Source: Pycnopodia helianthoides
Taxonomy: Eukaryota; Echinodermata; Asteroidea; Forcipulatida; Asteriidae
Length of the DNA stretch: 64,000 nt
NCBI GenBank assembly: GCA_032158295.1
Contig: CM063251.1
Coordinates: 15,389,757 to 15,453,756, forward strand
Reading direction: 5' to 3'
Shown here: piece by piece, positions 49,584 to 63,472 of the stretch
Layout of the letters: each line of letters begins with the position of its first letter
Position numbering within the stretch: the stretch's first letter is position 1
Position numbers and translations under genes: made by a program
Notes under the pieces: model-generated
Told to the model about the DNA's origin: nothing
The model's database searches: none
The model's input: only the letters and a program-made list of their open reading frames with translations

Positions 49584-51874
49584 AGGCAGGAAGCGGGAAG
49601 AAACTACAGCTAAGATTCTATTTTAAAACAAAGAACAATTTATTAACTCATTTTGATTTTGTTTTTAACCCAGTTATCGTGGTATTAAAAAAGTTACGAG
49701 TATGAAAAATTACTGTGCAAAAAAACTTGAGTAACAGAAACACAAAATATTTTAAAATTTATACTAAAAAAATATGTCTTCAGGAAGAACGATATGATTC
49801 CATGAGATCAATTCTTTCCAAATGGATTTGATGTATAAATTTGTTTTTTAATGTTACTTTCCGTTTGGAGAGTGTGGAGGATGTAATTGAATAATATTGC
49901 CAGGGAAAAAATGTCTGGATTGTCCGGATTACTTGATATGTATAATTTGTACTGTAAGGTGCTTCGTTCGGTGAAGAAAAACAAGACTTTGCCCTTCTTC
50001 CTTTTTGAACTGCAGCAGTTTAGGTAATTTCAAATTTAATTTCAAATTTAATTTCAAATTTACTATAGCTCCCTTGCATTGACCTCACATGCGGCTGCTG
50101 TCTGCCCATAATAAAGATACGGCGAATGTGTGAACGCGCCCACGCCGCCCCCCCAAAACAAAAAAAAAAAAAAACACTACTCAGTATAACCATGGAGGTG
50201 AATTCTACCTCCATGGTATAACGTACAGGGAAACATGACTCCCAAAGTGATACACTCTCAAGATTCGATGTGGTTATGACGTCAGATGAATTGGTTCACC
50301 AAGAGGATCATCTGAAAGCACATTTAATGTATTTGGCACAACTCATACAGGAACTTGTCTGTGATCTCCCAATATTAGGCAGGTGTGCAATCAAGAACCG
50401 CCGAGACATTTTTTTTCGAAGGTTTTTTAATTTTTGTAATCAAGTGCTACACATTTATATACAGCGCATCTAACTACCGAAAAAGTTAGAGGCAATTTGC
50501 AGTATTTTAGACTGCCCGAGGGCGTGTGTGAACTAACTTTACGTGATGCAAAACAAGTAAAACGAACTGCTTTTCTCATTGTGTTGTTTATTTTTTTATT
50601 TTTTTGGGGGGGGGGGCGTTGACACAAGAAAACAACATACAGGCAGTCAAAATAGGATGAAACTGTAATTGTGATGTAATGAGATTCGCCGTTGAAAGCG
50701 CCCTCATGCGGTAAAAAATATGGTTAATTCCTACCTCAGTTATATTGATAAATCAACTCCACCTTTGGAATACCACTACAAGAATCAAAAATGTTGTCAG
50801 GACGAGATATTTCGTTCGTAATTTGTGACGATTTTGGTGCTTGATTTTGCTGTAGGTTGTATGTGTTTTAAGACTAAAAGGTCCGTGTCCATCTTTGCTT
50901 GCCTGCATTTATTTTATCGCAATTCCCTGTAAACTTGACAGTAAGGCTAACAAATGAAATGCTGCAATGGTTAGGGTCATCTCTTGATCGTTAGGGGGAG
51001 ATACTATCCGCTGATTATACCTTTACTCGTACATCTTCATACCAGAAATCGATTGCATACACAAAGTGGGTCGCTGTTCTGTCACCATGCCCATGAGATG
51101 TAGTTTATTTTACTACTCATGGGGGGGGAGGTATGAAGCACAGGTTTGAAATTTATACTAATGTTTTCTTACAATAAGAACCAGCTGTGATTGTCACATA
51201 GAAATGTTTTTAAGAATTACTAAGTAGGAGACATTTTCAGGTAGTTTCATTCGATTCCCACCATAAATATGGACCAGCCTAAAATATTGGCAAGACACTT
51301 GATAACTTGAAACTGTTTTGAGATGAATTTCTCTTGTTAAAAACCTTAGAGTATAGAGGGCAAGCAATGATGAAAAACATCGAAACGCATAGTTATGTAC
51401 ATTATGTACATGTACGGTACAACCTGTGCACACTGGAAATGCATAGCTATGTACATGTACATGTACACATGCATGGTACAGTGTGTACACAGGAAGGACC
51501 AATGAGCAACACCTATATGATAGGTTGGCCAATGAGAGGTCAGTGACATCATCTACAAATACATTGCAGTCTATTGCGATGTTGTCTTGCATGCTCTCTT
51601 GAAACAGTTGGTTTAGTTGCATCAAATTCTAGCCTGGTTCAATTATTTACAATTCTTAAATCTAAGTTGGCCATGTAGGAAAAATGACTGCCTACAAATT
51701 GGGGTCATTGAGTATAAATACCATGTGACACGCCGTCTATGTCGGCAGGGTCAAAGGGTATCAATACCATGTGACATACATGTATGGCCAAATCAACCAG
51801 ATCAACCAATGGGAAAGCTGAAATCAGCCATACAGCTATAAAAATGGCAGCGCGCACAAACTGCCTCGAAGCAA

Positions 51875-52043
51875 TTCCCAATTTTATAGAGCTGCTTGAG
51901 CCAGACAATAACGCATTAACATTTTCTGCTGAGCAAAAATAAGCTGGAAACAGTACCTAATACATGGTAGTTTGGCTGGTAACCTTTATTTTCTGGTAAG
52001 CACAATTGTTTTGTGCTTAAGCGGCTCTGTGAAATTGGGGGGC
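51875..52043. repeat. Foldback MITE
   Basis: TTCCCAATTTTATAGAGCTG to GCGGCTCTGTGAAATTGGGG, with TAGTTTGGCTGGTAACC inside; GGGCCCAATTTCATAG family. Confidence 0.7.
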
Positions 52044-52079
52044 CAAGATACGCTCAGAGCACACACACAGCATTCTCAG

Positions 52080-52262
52080 AGTTCTATTTGGTGTAAACAT
52101 ATAGACCCCCTTGCACAACGCGCAGCGTACTCACAGTGTGCCTATCCTGGGTGTCATTTTGGGTGTCAAAATCGTCTACAAACTGCACAAAAGAGAGTTG
52201 ACACCAAAATTAGCCATTGTTTCGGAGGCGCGTTCGCATTGTGTAAGGAAGGGGTCTATATA
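52080..52262. repeat. CCTTGCAT-family MITE
   Basis: ATAGACCCCCTTGCACAACG at the left and CGCATTGTGTAAGGAAGGGG plus TCTATA at the right are inverted ends of about 25 bp. A second family member follows after six bases. Confidence 0.65.
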
Positions 52263-52268
52263 AATCAA

Positions 52269-52403
52269 TAGATTCCCCCTTGCATAATGCAAACGCTACA
52301 GGTGCGCTGAGTCACGCGCACGTTTTTACGCACAAGAATAACTATCGTCCAATGATCTGCCTCCTTTTTGAGAGTGTACGTCATATGCAATGGGTCTATT
52401 GAC
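52269..52403. repeat. CCTTGCAT-family MITE, head-to-tail with the previous one
   Basis: TAGATTCCCCCTTGCATAAT at the left, TCGTCCAATGATCTGCCTCC in the centre, ACGTCATATGCAATGGGTCT at the right. Confidence 0.65.
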
Positions 52404-53084
52404 AATTCGTAGACATTTCCCCACTCCCAAGGCGGAATGTCCTCTAAAACTACATCCACTCATGTACCTTTAATCAAATTATTTCAGACTATTTATTTTC
52501 CAGAGACAAGAAATATTTTTTAAAAGTCCACCTTTGAATTAACCAACAAGCAGTTGTATGCTTGTAAAAAAAAAAAAAACGATTATGAATTTTAATTGAA
52601 ATTATTTATTGTTGTATTTGATCTTCACTCGCAAAAAAAATTAGAAAACAGTAAAAATTATCAACAAGAGTATGTCGCTATGTTTTATTTTATTTGTTGA
52701 TTTCAATGAAATTGCATTAATTATTTGATTATTACATTTCTGTTCCTTCTTTGTTCTGTCCTTTTCAGTTATACATTCTTTGATGTACTTCTTACATTGT
52801 AAATATTTGCAATGAAACAAATTGAATTTTTACCCGTCATTGACGTAGGAAAGCACGAAATAGCCGAGTTTTGCGCTGCGAAAGAAAACTGAATCCGGGT
52901 AGGATTGAGGAAATTGACTGCAAGAAAAAACACTTTGTCTGTTAACCACAAGGCATGTCCTGTACTGTAATTTGCATCGATCATAGCCACCAAAAAGCTT
53001 CCAAAATCCATCCCATGCTTTTGCTTGAATTTGGGTTGTACACTGAACCCCCGAGCTGCCAAACTGTGAGCATGAAGCCATCAT

Positions 53085-53240
53085 GGATATAATTTCATAG
53101 AGCTGCTTAAGTAGAAAATAATATTGCTTACAAATTTTCTGCTAAGCAAAAATTGAGCAGGATACCAGTCACAGATGGTACATGTGACATGGTATTTTGG
53201 CTGGTGACCTTACTCTGGTAAGCATAACTTTGGTGTCAGC
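53085..53240. repeat. Foldback MITE, right end lost
   Basis: ATAATTTCATAGAGCTGCTT, GGATACCAGTCACAGATGG and TGACATGGTATTTTGGCTGG; GGGCCCAATTTCATAG family. Confidence 0.65.
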
Positions 53241-53818
53241 CCATGGGCTTTCATGACTCTGCTTTATACTGCATAATTTTGCGCTTATGGCCAACAGACT
53301 TTAAAAGAAAAACAAAGCAGAAAAGCCAATTAGCCAGTACAAGGCATGCAAAACTACACATAATAAGGGCAAAGTTTGAAAAGGCAGTTTATGTCAAAAA
53401 CATACACTGCAAGAGTTAAAAAGAAACATTTGTTTTGCATATCTCCATTATCATTTTGGAATTGTCATTTGCCTTGTACACAATTCTACCTCATGGAAAA
53501 AAATACTTACGCTGCTTTGGTCGTGACACTGTAACAGTTTTTTAGTTCATCGATGTTATGTCCCAGGCAATACTTCCAAACACCTCATACTACATAAGCT
53601 TTTAGCTACGTCAGTGTCAAAGGCAAAAATTCAATCCTTTCTTTTCTTTTCTTTTTTCCCAATTCTTCACAAAACGACTCTTTAGATTCATTAACAGTTT
53701 GTAGCTTTTTAGAAATAATGTGCAGTTGTTTTAGAATAGTTTGGAATATCGTCGGTGTATTAATTGTTGTATGAGTTGGTGTGAGTACTCATTTTTAGTG
53801 GTGGATAAATTCACAACC

Positions 53819-53998
53819 TGGGCATAATTTCATAGAGCTGCTTAAGCAGAAAATATTGCTTAACAAAAATCCGCAGGATACCAGTCACAAATTGTACATG
53901 TGACATTGTAGTTTGGCCGGTAACTTTTTTCTGGTAAGCATAATTTTGTTGTGCTAAGCTACTTTTTGTGCTTAAGCAGCTCTATGAAATCGGGTCCA
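53819..53998. repeat. Complete foldback MITE
   Basis: GGGCATAATTTCATAGAGCT to AGCTCTATGAAATCGGGTCC. Terminal pairing extends through GCTTAAGCAG on one side and CTTAAGCAGC on the other. Confidence 0.8.
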
Positions 53999-56900
53999 TG
54001 TGGTAACATTATATATTTACCTGTTCCTGTCAGGCTAAAAATTATCAGTAATTTAAAAGGGAACGAAATGTACTTTATAAAAAGCCATTTGAAAGCTGTA
54101 GCGCTTCTTTACCAGATAAATGAAGGTTATAATCAACATAAAACTGCTTCCTGTATTGCCCTCTATTGATCTTGTTATAGGCCGTGTATAAAGCGACTTT
54201 GGCTACGGCTATTGGCTGCAATGACAACATTGGAAAAAAGGACGCAGTCCGGCTGTAGCTGTTGAAGCCGTCAATTCGGACAAGGCCATAGTTACAGTTT
54301 TTATGCAACGAGAGAATGACCAAGTTCAGGAAGGATGGTGACATCCTCCGCAATTCTGCTGCCCGATTGGTTACTGTACAGCAATTGGTGATTTTGTAGG
54401 TTACGGATTTAGTTGGTTCGTTGATGTGTACAGAGTGCCCTCTATTGGTGAATCTCTGTACAGTGTACAGTTACGAATCAGGCAGTAAATGCCTGATAAT
54501 GTATTGCACCAAGACTAGAAGGATTAAGGTCAACACTCACCAAACTGGCCAAATTCAATGTATCGTTTAAACAATATTTTGGGACAGCTGCAAAATCTCA
54601 CTTTTTAAATTGGTCAAAGCACTCCGAGGTAAAGAAACCTTTAAGGTTTCAAATAAAGTAACATACGGATCATCAGTCTAACTGTAATCATACGCTGTAA
54701 TTAATTTAATGCTCTCTTTTACTTTTTTCCGTCTTCTGTTATTTAAAAATGGGTTTTAGAATTTATAAATCAAAGATCATGAAATCTTGCCATTTTCTGA
54801 ATTGAAATCTTCCTATATTTAATTTCTGTCCAGTATGCTAAGTGTCCGATAACCAATTTCTTCTTAAAATTTAATGTGTGATCTTAGTTGGGTAAGTTGG
54901 TCTCTCGTAACATGTGTAAGGTTTAATTTTGTTGTAATTTGTCAGAATGTAGAACTGTTTGAAGTCCGTTTTACAAAACCTGTGACTGTTGTATGATGCA
55001 TATGTGTATGTGTTTGTGTTTATGATTGTGAACAAGCCTTCCATGTATTTTGAGCAGAAGTATTAAAGTTAAACGGCACTTCACATTGTGATGAAATTCA
55101 CCATGTTTCCCGGAGATGTTGTTTTACAAATTATATTGCAGGTATGATATTATGTGGCCCTTGGAAAAAAGTAGGAACATTTCATCGATTACAAAGGCTG
55201 GCCTACATGTACACATTACGGTATAGGCTTTTACAAGATTTTTCAGGCTATTAAAAAATGTTGTTAATTCGATTTTTTTAAAGGGCAAAACCAACGGATA
55301 TCAGATAAAGTAGGAAGAATATTGTGCCTGGTATTGATAAAATCTACAACAATATGGTTTCATACAAACAGACAGCTCTCCCCTGAACATACCGATGGAA
55401 ACTTTGAGTTGTTACACCATCAGCTCATTTCAGAACCACCACAATTAAAAGAGATTATGTTCATTGACAAAGAAGGGAGATCAGAATGAATTTGCTATTA
55501 CAGCAATCCTTTTCGGCACCATTTACTACAACCACCATGAGAAACAAGGGAGGTTATAAAGATATGAATATGCATAACATTACCCTCCTTAATTGTCCAA
55601 TAAGAACATTAACTTATGCAAACTGCTATCCATCTGCCAATAGGAAATCGATATGTGATGAATATGCAAGGCTTAACATCTGCAAATAAAAACATGGATA
55701 AAGAACCCCAATAAGGCTATGAAGTTACATTAAAACTTAATAAGCAACATGGGTTGTGAAGGAAATAAATTCAGACAGAGGAACCAAATACTGCCCTCAA
55801 CTGTTGGGGATTGAAGATGTTAAAGCTGAACTCAAACATGTCAAACAACTCGGAGGACAATCAAGAAATAATAGTAAACTAAGCAAACATTTTTTAACAC
55901 ACTTCATTTATTAAAAGATCTGAAAATATCAAGGTCTATTCCAAGAATGAATTGTCATACATGTTAATAAAAAAAGGTGCAAACAAAAGATTAAGAAAAA
56001 TGTGGCATTGTTTTTCTTTTTTCGTAAATAAATATAGAGTGAACTGATATGCAAAATGTGCAGCGGATCAACATTGCACAGCCATAGCAAGCTTCATAAC
56101 TTTTGGCGCTTTGAAACATAAAGAGAGGGTACATTATTGGGTTTGTGGTTTTTTTTTAATTACCTCCCATCCCTTAGTTTTCAATGAACACACCAAACAA
56201 CCAATCTTTGAAAATGTCATCCAATTCGTTGGTCACGTTTCTGTTTTGTAAGGGATTTTATGCAAGTTCAATCTTGGGCTTATTTTGATAGCGGCAATCC
56301 AAATAAGCCACAATGATTTTATGGAACCTTCAAATGCTATCTTTACTGCTTTTACAGATGGAAATATTTCTCCAGAGTGGAGCGATGGTACTGGTATGGA
56401 CTTAATAATAAGATGGGTTTCAGATTCAAACTATAGGTTTTTCAAGCCAATTTCAAGGTATAAAATTCATTAAATTTAACACCCACCTCATTCCATTTCG
56501 CTTAAAAATTAATATCAAAAAGAGTGGTTCAGTTTTGAGAACGGTTAATTTCGCAAAAAGCCAACAGCAAGAGGCTGGTCAATCATTCAGTTGTAAATAG
56601 GTAGTGGAAATGCAACTGAGGAGTGGTGAAAATGTGGTCTTGAATGTCTAAGATATAGAAATTACTGAAGCAAACCTTTTCTTTCCAGTTTTCAAGTGGA
56701 AGTAGACAAAATTAAACAAAACAATTACTTCTTTGGAGTTTCCAGTTTTAGAGAAAATATCACAAGTGAATATTAGAAGAAAAAAAAACTCAGGAGATAT
56801 GAAATTGCTACTTTTGCTGTAGTTTGTGACGCTCTGATACTTGGTTTAAACAAACAGACCTCAATAATATTATTACATTCAAATAGGATTTCTTTTCTGT

Positions 56901-57326
56901 AACAATGACAACCCCCCCCCCCGAAAAAAAAATTAAATAAATGACAAAAAAACAATAATAAATAGATCATTATGTAGAAATCGAATTTGTATAATAGTGT
57001 ACAGTTCAACATAAAAAAACTGTTCAGTTTTTAAAAGTTTATAGTCACAAACATGATTTTTTTTTCCAAAAAAGATATACCATCTCCGATTCTTGTTTTC
57101 ATGATTTGGTAATACCATCTTTGTTTCAATGTAATTGCTGTTGTTTTAATCCATGCATTTTAAACAAATACACCTGTATTTTCATGTCAAGGAAGTTTTC
57201 ATTCAAATAGCCTATTTACTTTTCTTTCATTTTACAAATTTCCCAGCCCCCCCCCCCCAAAAAAAAACACCAAACAAACACTAGATGTACACCGTTGGGA
57301 TAACATTGTTTTTGTTTTCTCAGCTG

Positions 57327-57351
57327 CTAACCCTAACCCTAACCCTAACCC
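57327..57351. repeat. Interstitial telomeric repeat
   Basis: CTAACCCTAACCCTAACCC continues to four full CCCTAA/TTAGGG units in a short tract, far from any obvious chromosome end. It is typical of repaired breaks or telomerase insertions. Confidence 0.85.
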
Positions 57352-57489
57352 AAACATAAAGACTTTTTATAAAATTGGTATTTCAGGGCAATTCATTACT
57401 TATGTCATTATTTGTTGCCTTTGTTCAATTTTTGCGTTGCCTTCGTCCAGCAAATGCTACTTTTCCCCCAAGGGTGATTATTACAAATC

Positions 57490-57880
57490 CGGGTCCAATT
57501 TCATACAGCATTAAGAACTAGCCAAGCACAAAACAATTGTCCTTTACCCAGAAAAAAGGTTACCAGCCAAAAATGCCATGCCGTATGTACCATTTGAGAC
57601 TGGTTCTGTGCCAGTTTCTGCCGAGCAGAAATTCATTAAGCAATATTTTCTGCTAATTAAGCTGCTCCGTGAAGTCCCCCCCCCCCCTCCCCCGGCTCCA
57701 TCTCACAAAGCTGCATAAACACAAATAGCAGCTCAGCACAAAACATTTTGCTTCCAAGAGTAAGGTTACAAGCCAAGATATCATATCACGGGTACAGCTT
57801 CTGTGAATGGTTTCCTGCTGAGTTTTGACAGAAACGGGTTATGCAAATTTACTGCTTAGGCAGCTCTGAGAAATTACCCC
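57490..57880. repeat. Two adjacent degraded foldback MITEs separated by poly-C
   Basis: GGGTCCAATTTCATACAGC to GCTGCTCCGTGAAGTCCCC (57490-57680), and GGCTCCATCTCACAAAGCTG to CTTAGGCAGCTCTGAGAAA (57693-57876). Both contain GGTTAC..GCCAA and GACTGGTT/GAATGGTT blocks of the GGGCCCAATTTCATAG family. A C-rich tract lies between them. Confidence 0.6.
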
Positions 57881-58246
57881 CCCCTACCCCCACCCCCAAT
57901 ATTAAATGGAAACCCTGCATTTTAAAGAAAGTACACCACATGATTACAGAATGCTTCCTTATTCATGAAAACAAAAACGTTTTCGAGGCAGTGTGAACTT
58001 GTGAGGAAAAATCTGTAACCATGTCCCGCTAAAGTGCTTCCATTTTTGACAAATGTAACTGACCATACATTCCCCACTTACTTTGCTTTTATTTCCCGTT
58101 TCTTTGGTGATGGGCGTGTGAGGATTACTCCAAGTCTATCTTGGAGATTCCCAAGCTGTCGTTAGGTGAGGAAAACCTTCATTTAATCATTCTTATAAAA
58201 TTAGCTTCAAAATTTAAGCAAGATTTTTTTCCCCTTCTTTTTTGAC

Positions 58247-58530
58247 AATTTTAACCCTCCTACTGTCCGACCAATCATTCGCATCCACCTTGGTTCTGAA
58301 TGGTAAATAATCTATGCCAGCATGCAATAATGATAAACATGTGGTGAATGCTTTTTATACAGCACACAGTCAACCCTCCTACTGTCCGACCATTCAACAT
58401 CATCCACTTGGCTTTTGAGTGATAGATGCATCACTATGAAGTTCTGTGTGCCAGTCGTGCCGCCATACACAAACTGTGTAGTTGAGAAGGTTTCAAACGG
58501 TTTATAGTCCAACACTGACACTGTACAGAA
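58247..58530. repeat. Diverged AACCCTCCTACTGTC repeats in direct tandem
   Basis: TTTTAACCCTCCTACTGTCC at 58249 and CAACCCTCCTACTGTCCGAC at 58372 are two left ends in direct order, followed by GTGCCGCCATACACAAACTG and AAACGGTTTATAGTCCAACA. It is a rearranged pair of family members. Confidence 0.55.
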
Positions 58531-58769
58531 AGTGGGAGTTGTTTAATTAATGAAGAGATAGCTTTTGCTTCTTCAGTTTTAAGAATGCTCTCAAGGCAGT
58601 GTGAACTTCGGGGGGAAACGTAATAGAAAAGACCCCACTTTTCTTAATACTGTTTCTGTTTCTTTAGCGAAGGGCATAAAACTCATATTCAAAATCCATC
58701 TTGGAGACTCCTTGAGATTCCAGCGCCATTCCCAGACAGAGGACATGCCTGAATAATTATCAACTTGGC

Positions 58770-59085
58770 TTAAAGCACCCAACATCGGTAATTGTCAAAG
58801 ACCAGTATCCGCATTTGGTGTGACCCAACATATATATAAAAATAACGAACCTGTGAAAGTTTATGCTCGATCAGTCATCGGAGTCGCGAGAAAACAGTGA
58901 AAAACCCCCATCCCTGTTTTCAAACGTCAAATTTTGGACTTGCGACACCAAAACAAATTGTTTTATTCATTTCACAAAAAACTACAACAATCCAGGGAAA
59001 AATATGTCAAGGGAACTTTTTCGCCCATGACCAACTTTACACCATGTAAGTTAAGTGTAAATCTGTGAACATTTATATAATCAAT
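58770..59085. repeat. TTAA MITE, AATTGTCAAAGACCAG family
   Basis: TTAAAGCACCCAACATCGG, GGTAATTGTCAAAGACCAG, TGTGACCCAACATATATA and AGTGTAAATCTGTGAAC parallel 48664-49027 on the other strand. Confidence 0.6.
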
Positions 59086-62031
59086 TCAATGTTATGCACA
59101 TGCTTTGGACGATAGCAAGGTTTGGTTTTTGTTTGACACTCTCTAATTAGCCGAAGAGCTTATTCCTCCAACCTGCTTGTGAGAACATGTAAATTTAGAA
59201 AAAAAACTCGGACTCTGTCAGAGATTTTCTGTTCACCCAATTCTTCTCCAATCGTTTCAACCTCCAAACTATTGTGTCCATCTGTGATTACTGGCAAATT
59301 CCACATCCTTCCAAAAACAGACTTTCGCAAGGCCGAACGCTAAGCACACACAAATCTTGCTCAGCAGAAACAGGTCACCAGCCAAACAGCCATTCAATGA
59401 ACCCTGCGCTTGGCTGGTTCCCTGTTAATTAATGCTCAGCAAATGAAACTTTGGCAAGCAATATTTTTTATTTAACTGGTCCCACGTTCCTTCTTCCATT
59501 CCCTGTAAACCTACGCCAAAGACTACCACTTCTGTATGTTATAATACACATAGTCCATCTATTTTCATACAATTTTTCATTTTGTAAAAATTACAAAAAA
59601 CTACAACATTAAATTTACACATTATTATAAAAAAATCTGTCCATAACCACGTCCAGCTTCCACATTTCTGTTTTTTCTTTCTTTCTTTTTTTTGGAAGAA
59701 CATCAGCATACACTGTACATAAAATAGAAATAAAAACGCTCCTCACATTTGTTGTCATCTCCCACTGATGGCTTTCTGAATTTGACCAAATTTGTCTTCG
59801 TTGGACATTTCACATTTTCCTGAATCTCATCCAGGCCTTGGGCTCCGTTCTTCCTGAGGGACTCTGAAGCCTCGGCTAAGCAAGCTCATGACGAGAACCC
59901 AACAAAGGTTTTGATACAAATGACGACACTTTATAAATTCCGGTTTATCAGTGCCGTACTTCATCAAGCAGGGATACATACACATACGCTAAGCACTGTA
60001 ATTTTTGTTGAGGGTCGAATCCCAACCGAGTAGTATGCCCGTGAACATTTATTTCCCAAAGAACTTGAGGAGAACCGAAACTGCACAGTGTTTAATTGGT
60101 CAAAACAAAAATGCTAAGCATTGAAATGTTGTTTATTCAACCAAAAGTACATTCCTTTCGCTTGGGTTCCCTGCCAGCGTTCTGCTTAGCAGACAGATTG
60201 CCTGCTTAGCAGTTTTACAATAGAACGATGGGGTCACAGGGACGTTAACTGCCAAACAAAGATTGAAGTATAAAGCACAAAAACACCGATATCAACCAAA
60301 ATGTAACGTGAACGTTTGACCAGTATTCAATCATTAATCTGCTGGCCAGTAATTACTTGACTGGTATCAGATTCAGGCATATCTTGGATTTCCAATTGGC
60401 AGATTACTTTTCTCAAAGTAACGCATCGACCAGGGCAGTGTACCATTTGCAAAACTTAGCAAAAGCGCTTGCCAAACCAAACATTCGTGCACTGTTTCAT
60501 GTCAACATGGTAGGGCAGTGAGTCGCAGCAGTGAGGAGATTTGACGCTTCCTGCCAAATACTTTTAAAATGGAGAAACGCCTTCGCCGACTGTCGTCAAT
60601 GTTCCACTCAAAACTGTTTGCAAACCTCTCCAATATTTGCTGACGCAGAACTTAAACCCAAGCATTGGGTGAAATACATGTCGTTTACTCTCCAATGGCT
60701 GGTATCCAAGCAGAGTAGCTGGTGTCCCACAGCAATCAACAGCACCTGAACAGGCCGATGGTCCCCCCGACTTCTTCCTGTCAAGGACACAGACAAAGTC
60801 CAGGTGAACGAGTCAGAGATTTCATTAGCAGCAACGCCGCTACACCACACCAGCCGGAAATCATCACTAGCAAGTAAGTGTACATGTACCGGTGGCTGGT
60901 GTGAATGTCAAACCTTAGCCATAAAAGCAAAAAGGTCAGAGGTCAATCTCCATGGAAGTACACCCAGGAGACGCTGGTGCCTTCAATCCAATACAAACGC
61001 ACGATCCTGATTGGTGTTTAAACTTCCTCAATGTGATCTAGCGTCTTTTGTCAAGTGAGCAGGGGTCGAAAATGCTTCATCACCATTTTTTTTTGAGGGA
61101 ACGATCAACAATTCTAAACATAGCTAGCACGTTAACTCAGTTTAAATGTAGTTTGTTTCATACGTGTAGCTTTCCAGGTTGGTCCTTTCAAGGCCTCACA
61201 GACCCCCCTTCCAAGGTTCTTCACCAAATCAAAGAAAAATCCAAGTCTTCGCCAGACATTGCACTGTTTTTGCTTGTAATTTAACAGTTCGTGCCAGGAT
61301 GCGCAAGAAGTTACACCATGAAGGCTGCTTCCAAATGATGATGAATAAAAACTTAGGCAGTGAGATAAACACTCCTATAAACAAAAATTGGTATCTTGTC
61401 ACGTATTCAAGACATGTTAAGTTCAACTAGAAGTCTAGTTTAGAAGATTCTAACGTTCTCCTGATGACAAGTAAAGCTCCATGATTGAAAAACAAAGAGG
61501 AAAACAACCAGTTTTCCACCAGACAGAACTTTCAGTATACCGCTGAAACTTTCCACATTTTAATTTCCTTCCCAGCTATGAATTTCAGATTGTGAGGTGT
61601 TTTTTTGTTCAGAGTCCAGCACAAGTCCAAGCTCCAGTGACTACCATACCAGGAACTTCGCATATCGGAATATTTCTTCTTTTTGAAACCCACATAACTA
61701 TAGCACCTTGATCCTCATTACCCAGTAGCATGAGATGAGGGTAACGACCTTGAAGTCTCTATCCCTCCGCCAACTGAACACAGCTAAACATGACCCCCCC
61801 CCCAAAAAAAAAAGCTCATCCGACCCCCCCAACATAAGTTCATTCCAAGACTCGTTCAACACAACTCTTCTTCCCACAACTCTTATGACGAAGTATCTCT
61901 AAATTCTACACAACACGACTTGCAGCACTTTGTACAAAGTTTTTGTTTGTTTTTTTTTCCCGGAGAGGATCCGGCCACTTTTTTGAGATCCATTAAAAAA
62001 AGGGGTCTTCAATCCATCCCTAGAGGGTCCA

Positions 62032-63218
<1,187 letters not shown>

Positions 63219-63286
63219 CTGTCAGGTCAAATGCATAGAACATTGGGTCAGCCAGTAAATCGTTGCTTATGCTTATTTGGGCATCA

Positions 63287-63472
63287 GGGCCCAAGTTCAT
63301 AGAGCTGCTTAAGCACAAAAAGTAGCCAAGCACAACAAAATTATGCTCACCAGAATAAGGTTATCAGCCAAAATACCATGTCACATGTACAATTTGTGAC
63401 TGGTATCCTGCTCTTATTAAGCAACATCATTAAGCAATAGTTTCTGCTTAAGCAGCTCTATGAAATTGGGCC
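63287..63472. repeat. Complete foldback MITE in a SMAD4 intron
   Basis: GGGCCCAAGTTCATAGAGCT to AGCTCTATGAAATTGGGCC, one of the best preserved copies. It lies 69 bases upstream, on the gene strand, of the acceptor of the SMAD4 exon 63218-63080. Confidence 0.85.

Larger units (their letters stand above)
49584..55906. other. LMAN1 3' flank and convergent intergenic region
   Basis: After the LMAN1 stop no further coding exon is seen. A possible poly(A) signal AATAAA lies at 50110-50115, within degraded repeat DNA. Contents: CAAATTTAATTT triplicate at about 50030-50063; a perfect 11-bp inverted repeat ACCATGGAGGT at 50189-50217; TACATGTACATG-rich DNA at about 51400-51480; two CCTTGCAT-family elements; and three foldback MITEs. 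The stretch 54.0-55.9 kb shows nothing recognisable apart from a repeat at about 55140-55265 with a relative at 62770-62890. Confidence 0.4.
55907..62031 (-). other. SMAD4: Possible long 3' UTR of SMAD4 (extent uncertain)
   Basis: Downstream of the SMAD4 stop no other gene is recognised until LMAN1, which converges from the other side. Several minus-strand AATAAA signals occur. The one at 55912-55907 would give a 6.1-kb UTR, comparable to the long human SMAD4 3' UTR. Several repeats (57.5-57.9 and 58.2-59.5 kb) would fall inside it, which makes a shorter UTR just as plausible. This is speculative. Confidence 0.2.

Noticed and set aside
49547..49626. Alternative LMAN1 C-terminus GVNRTRLP...
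   Set aside because: It arises only if the exon 12 frame is taken literally. The AAAKKFY frame is the family's conserved tail.
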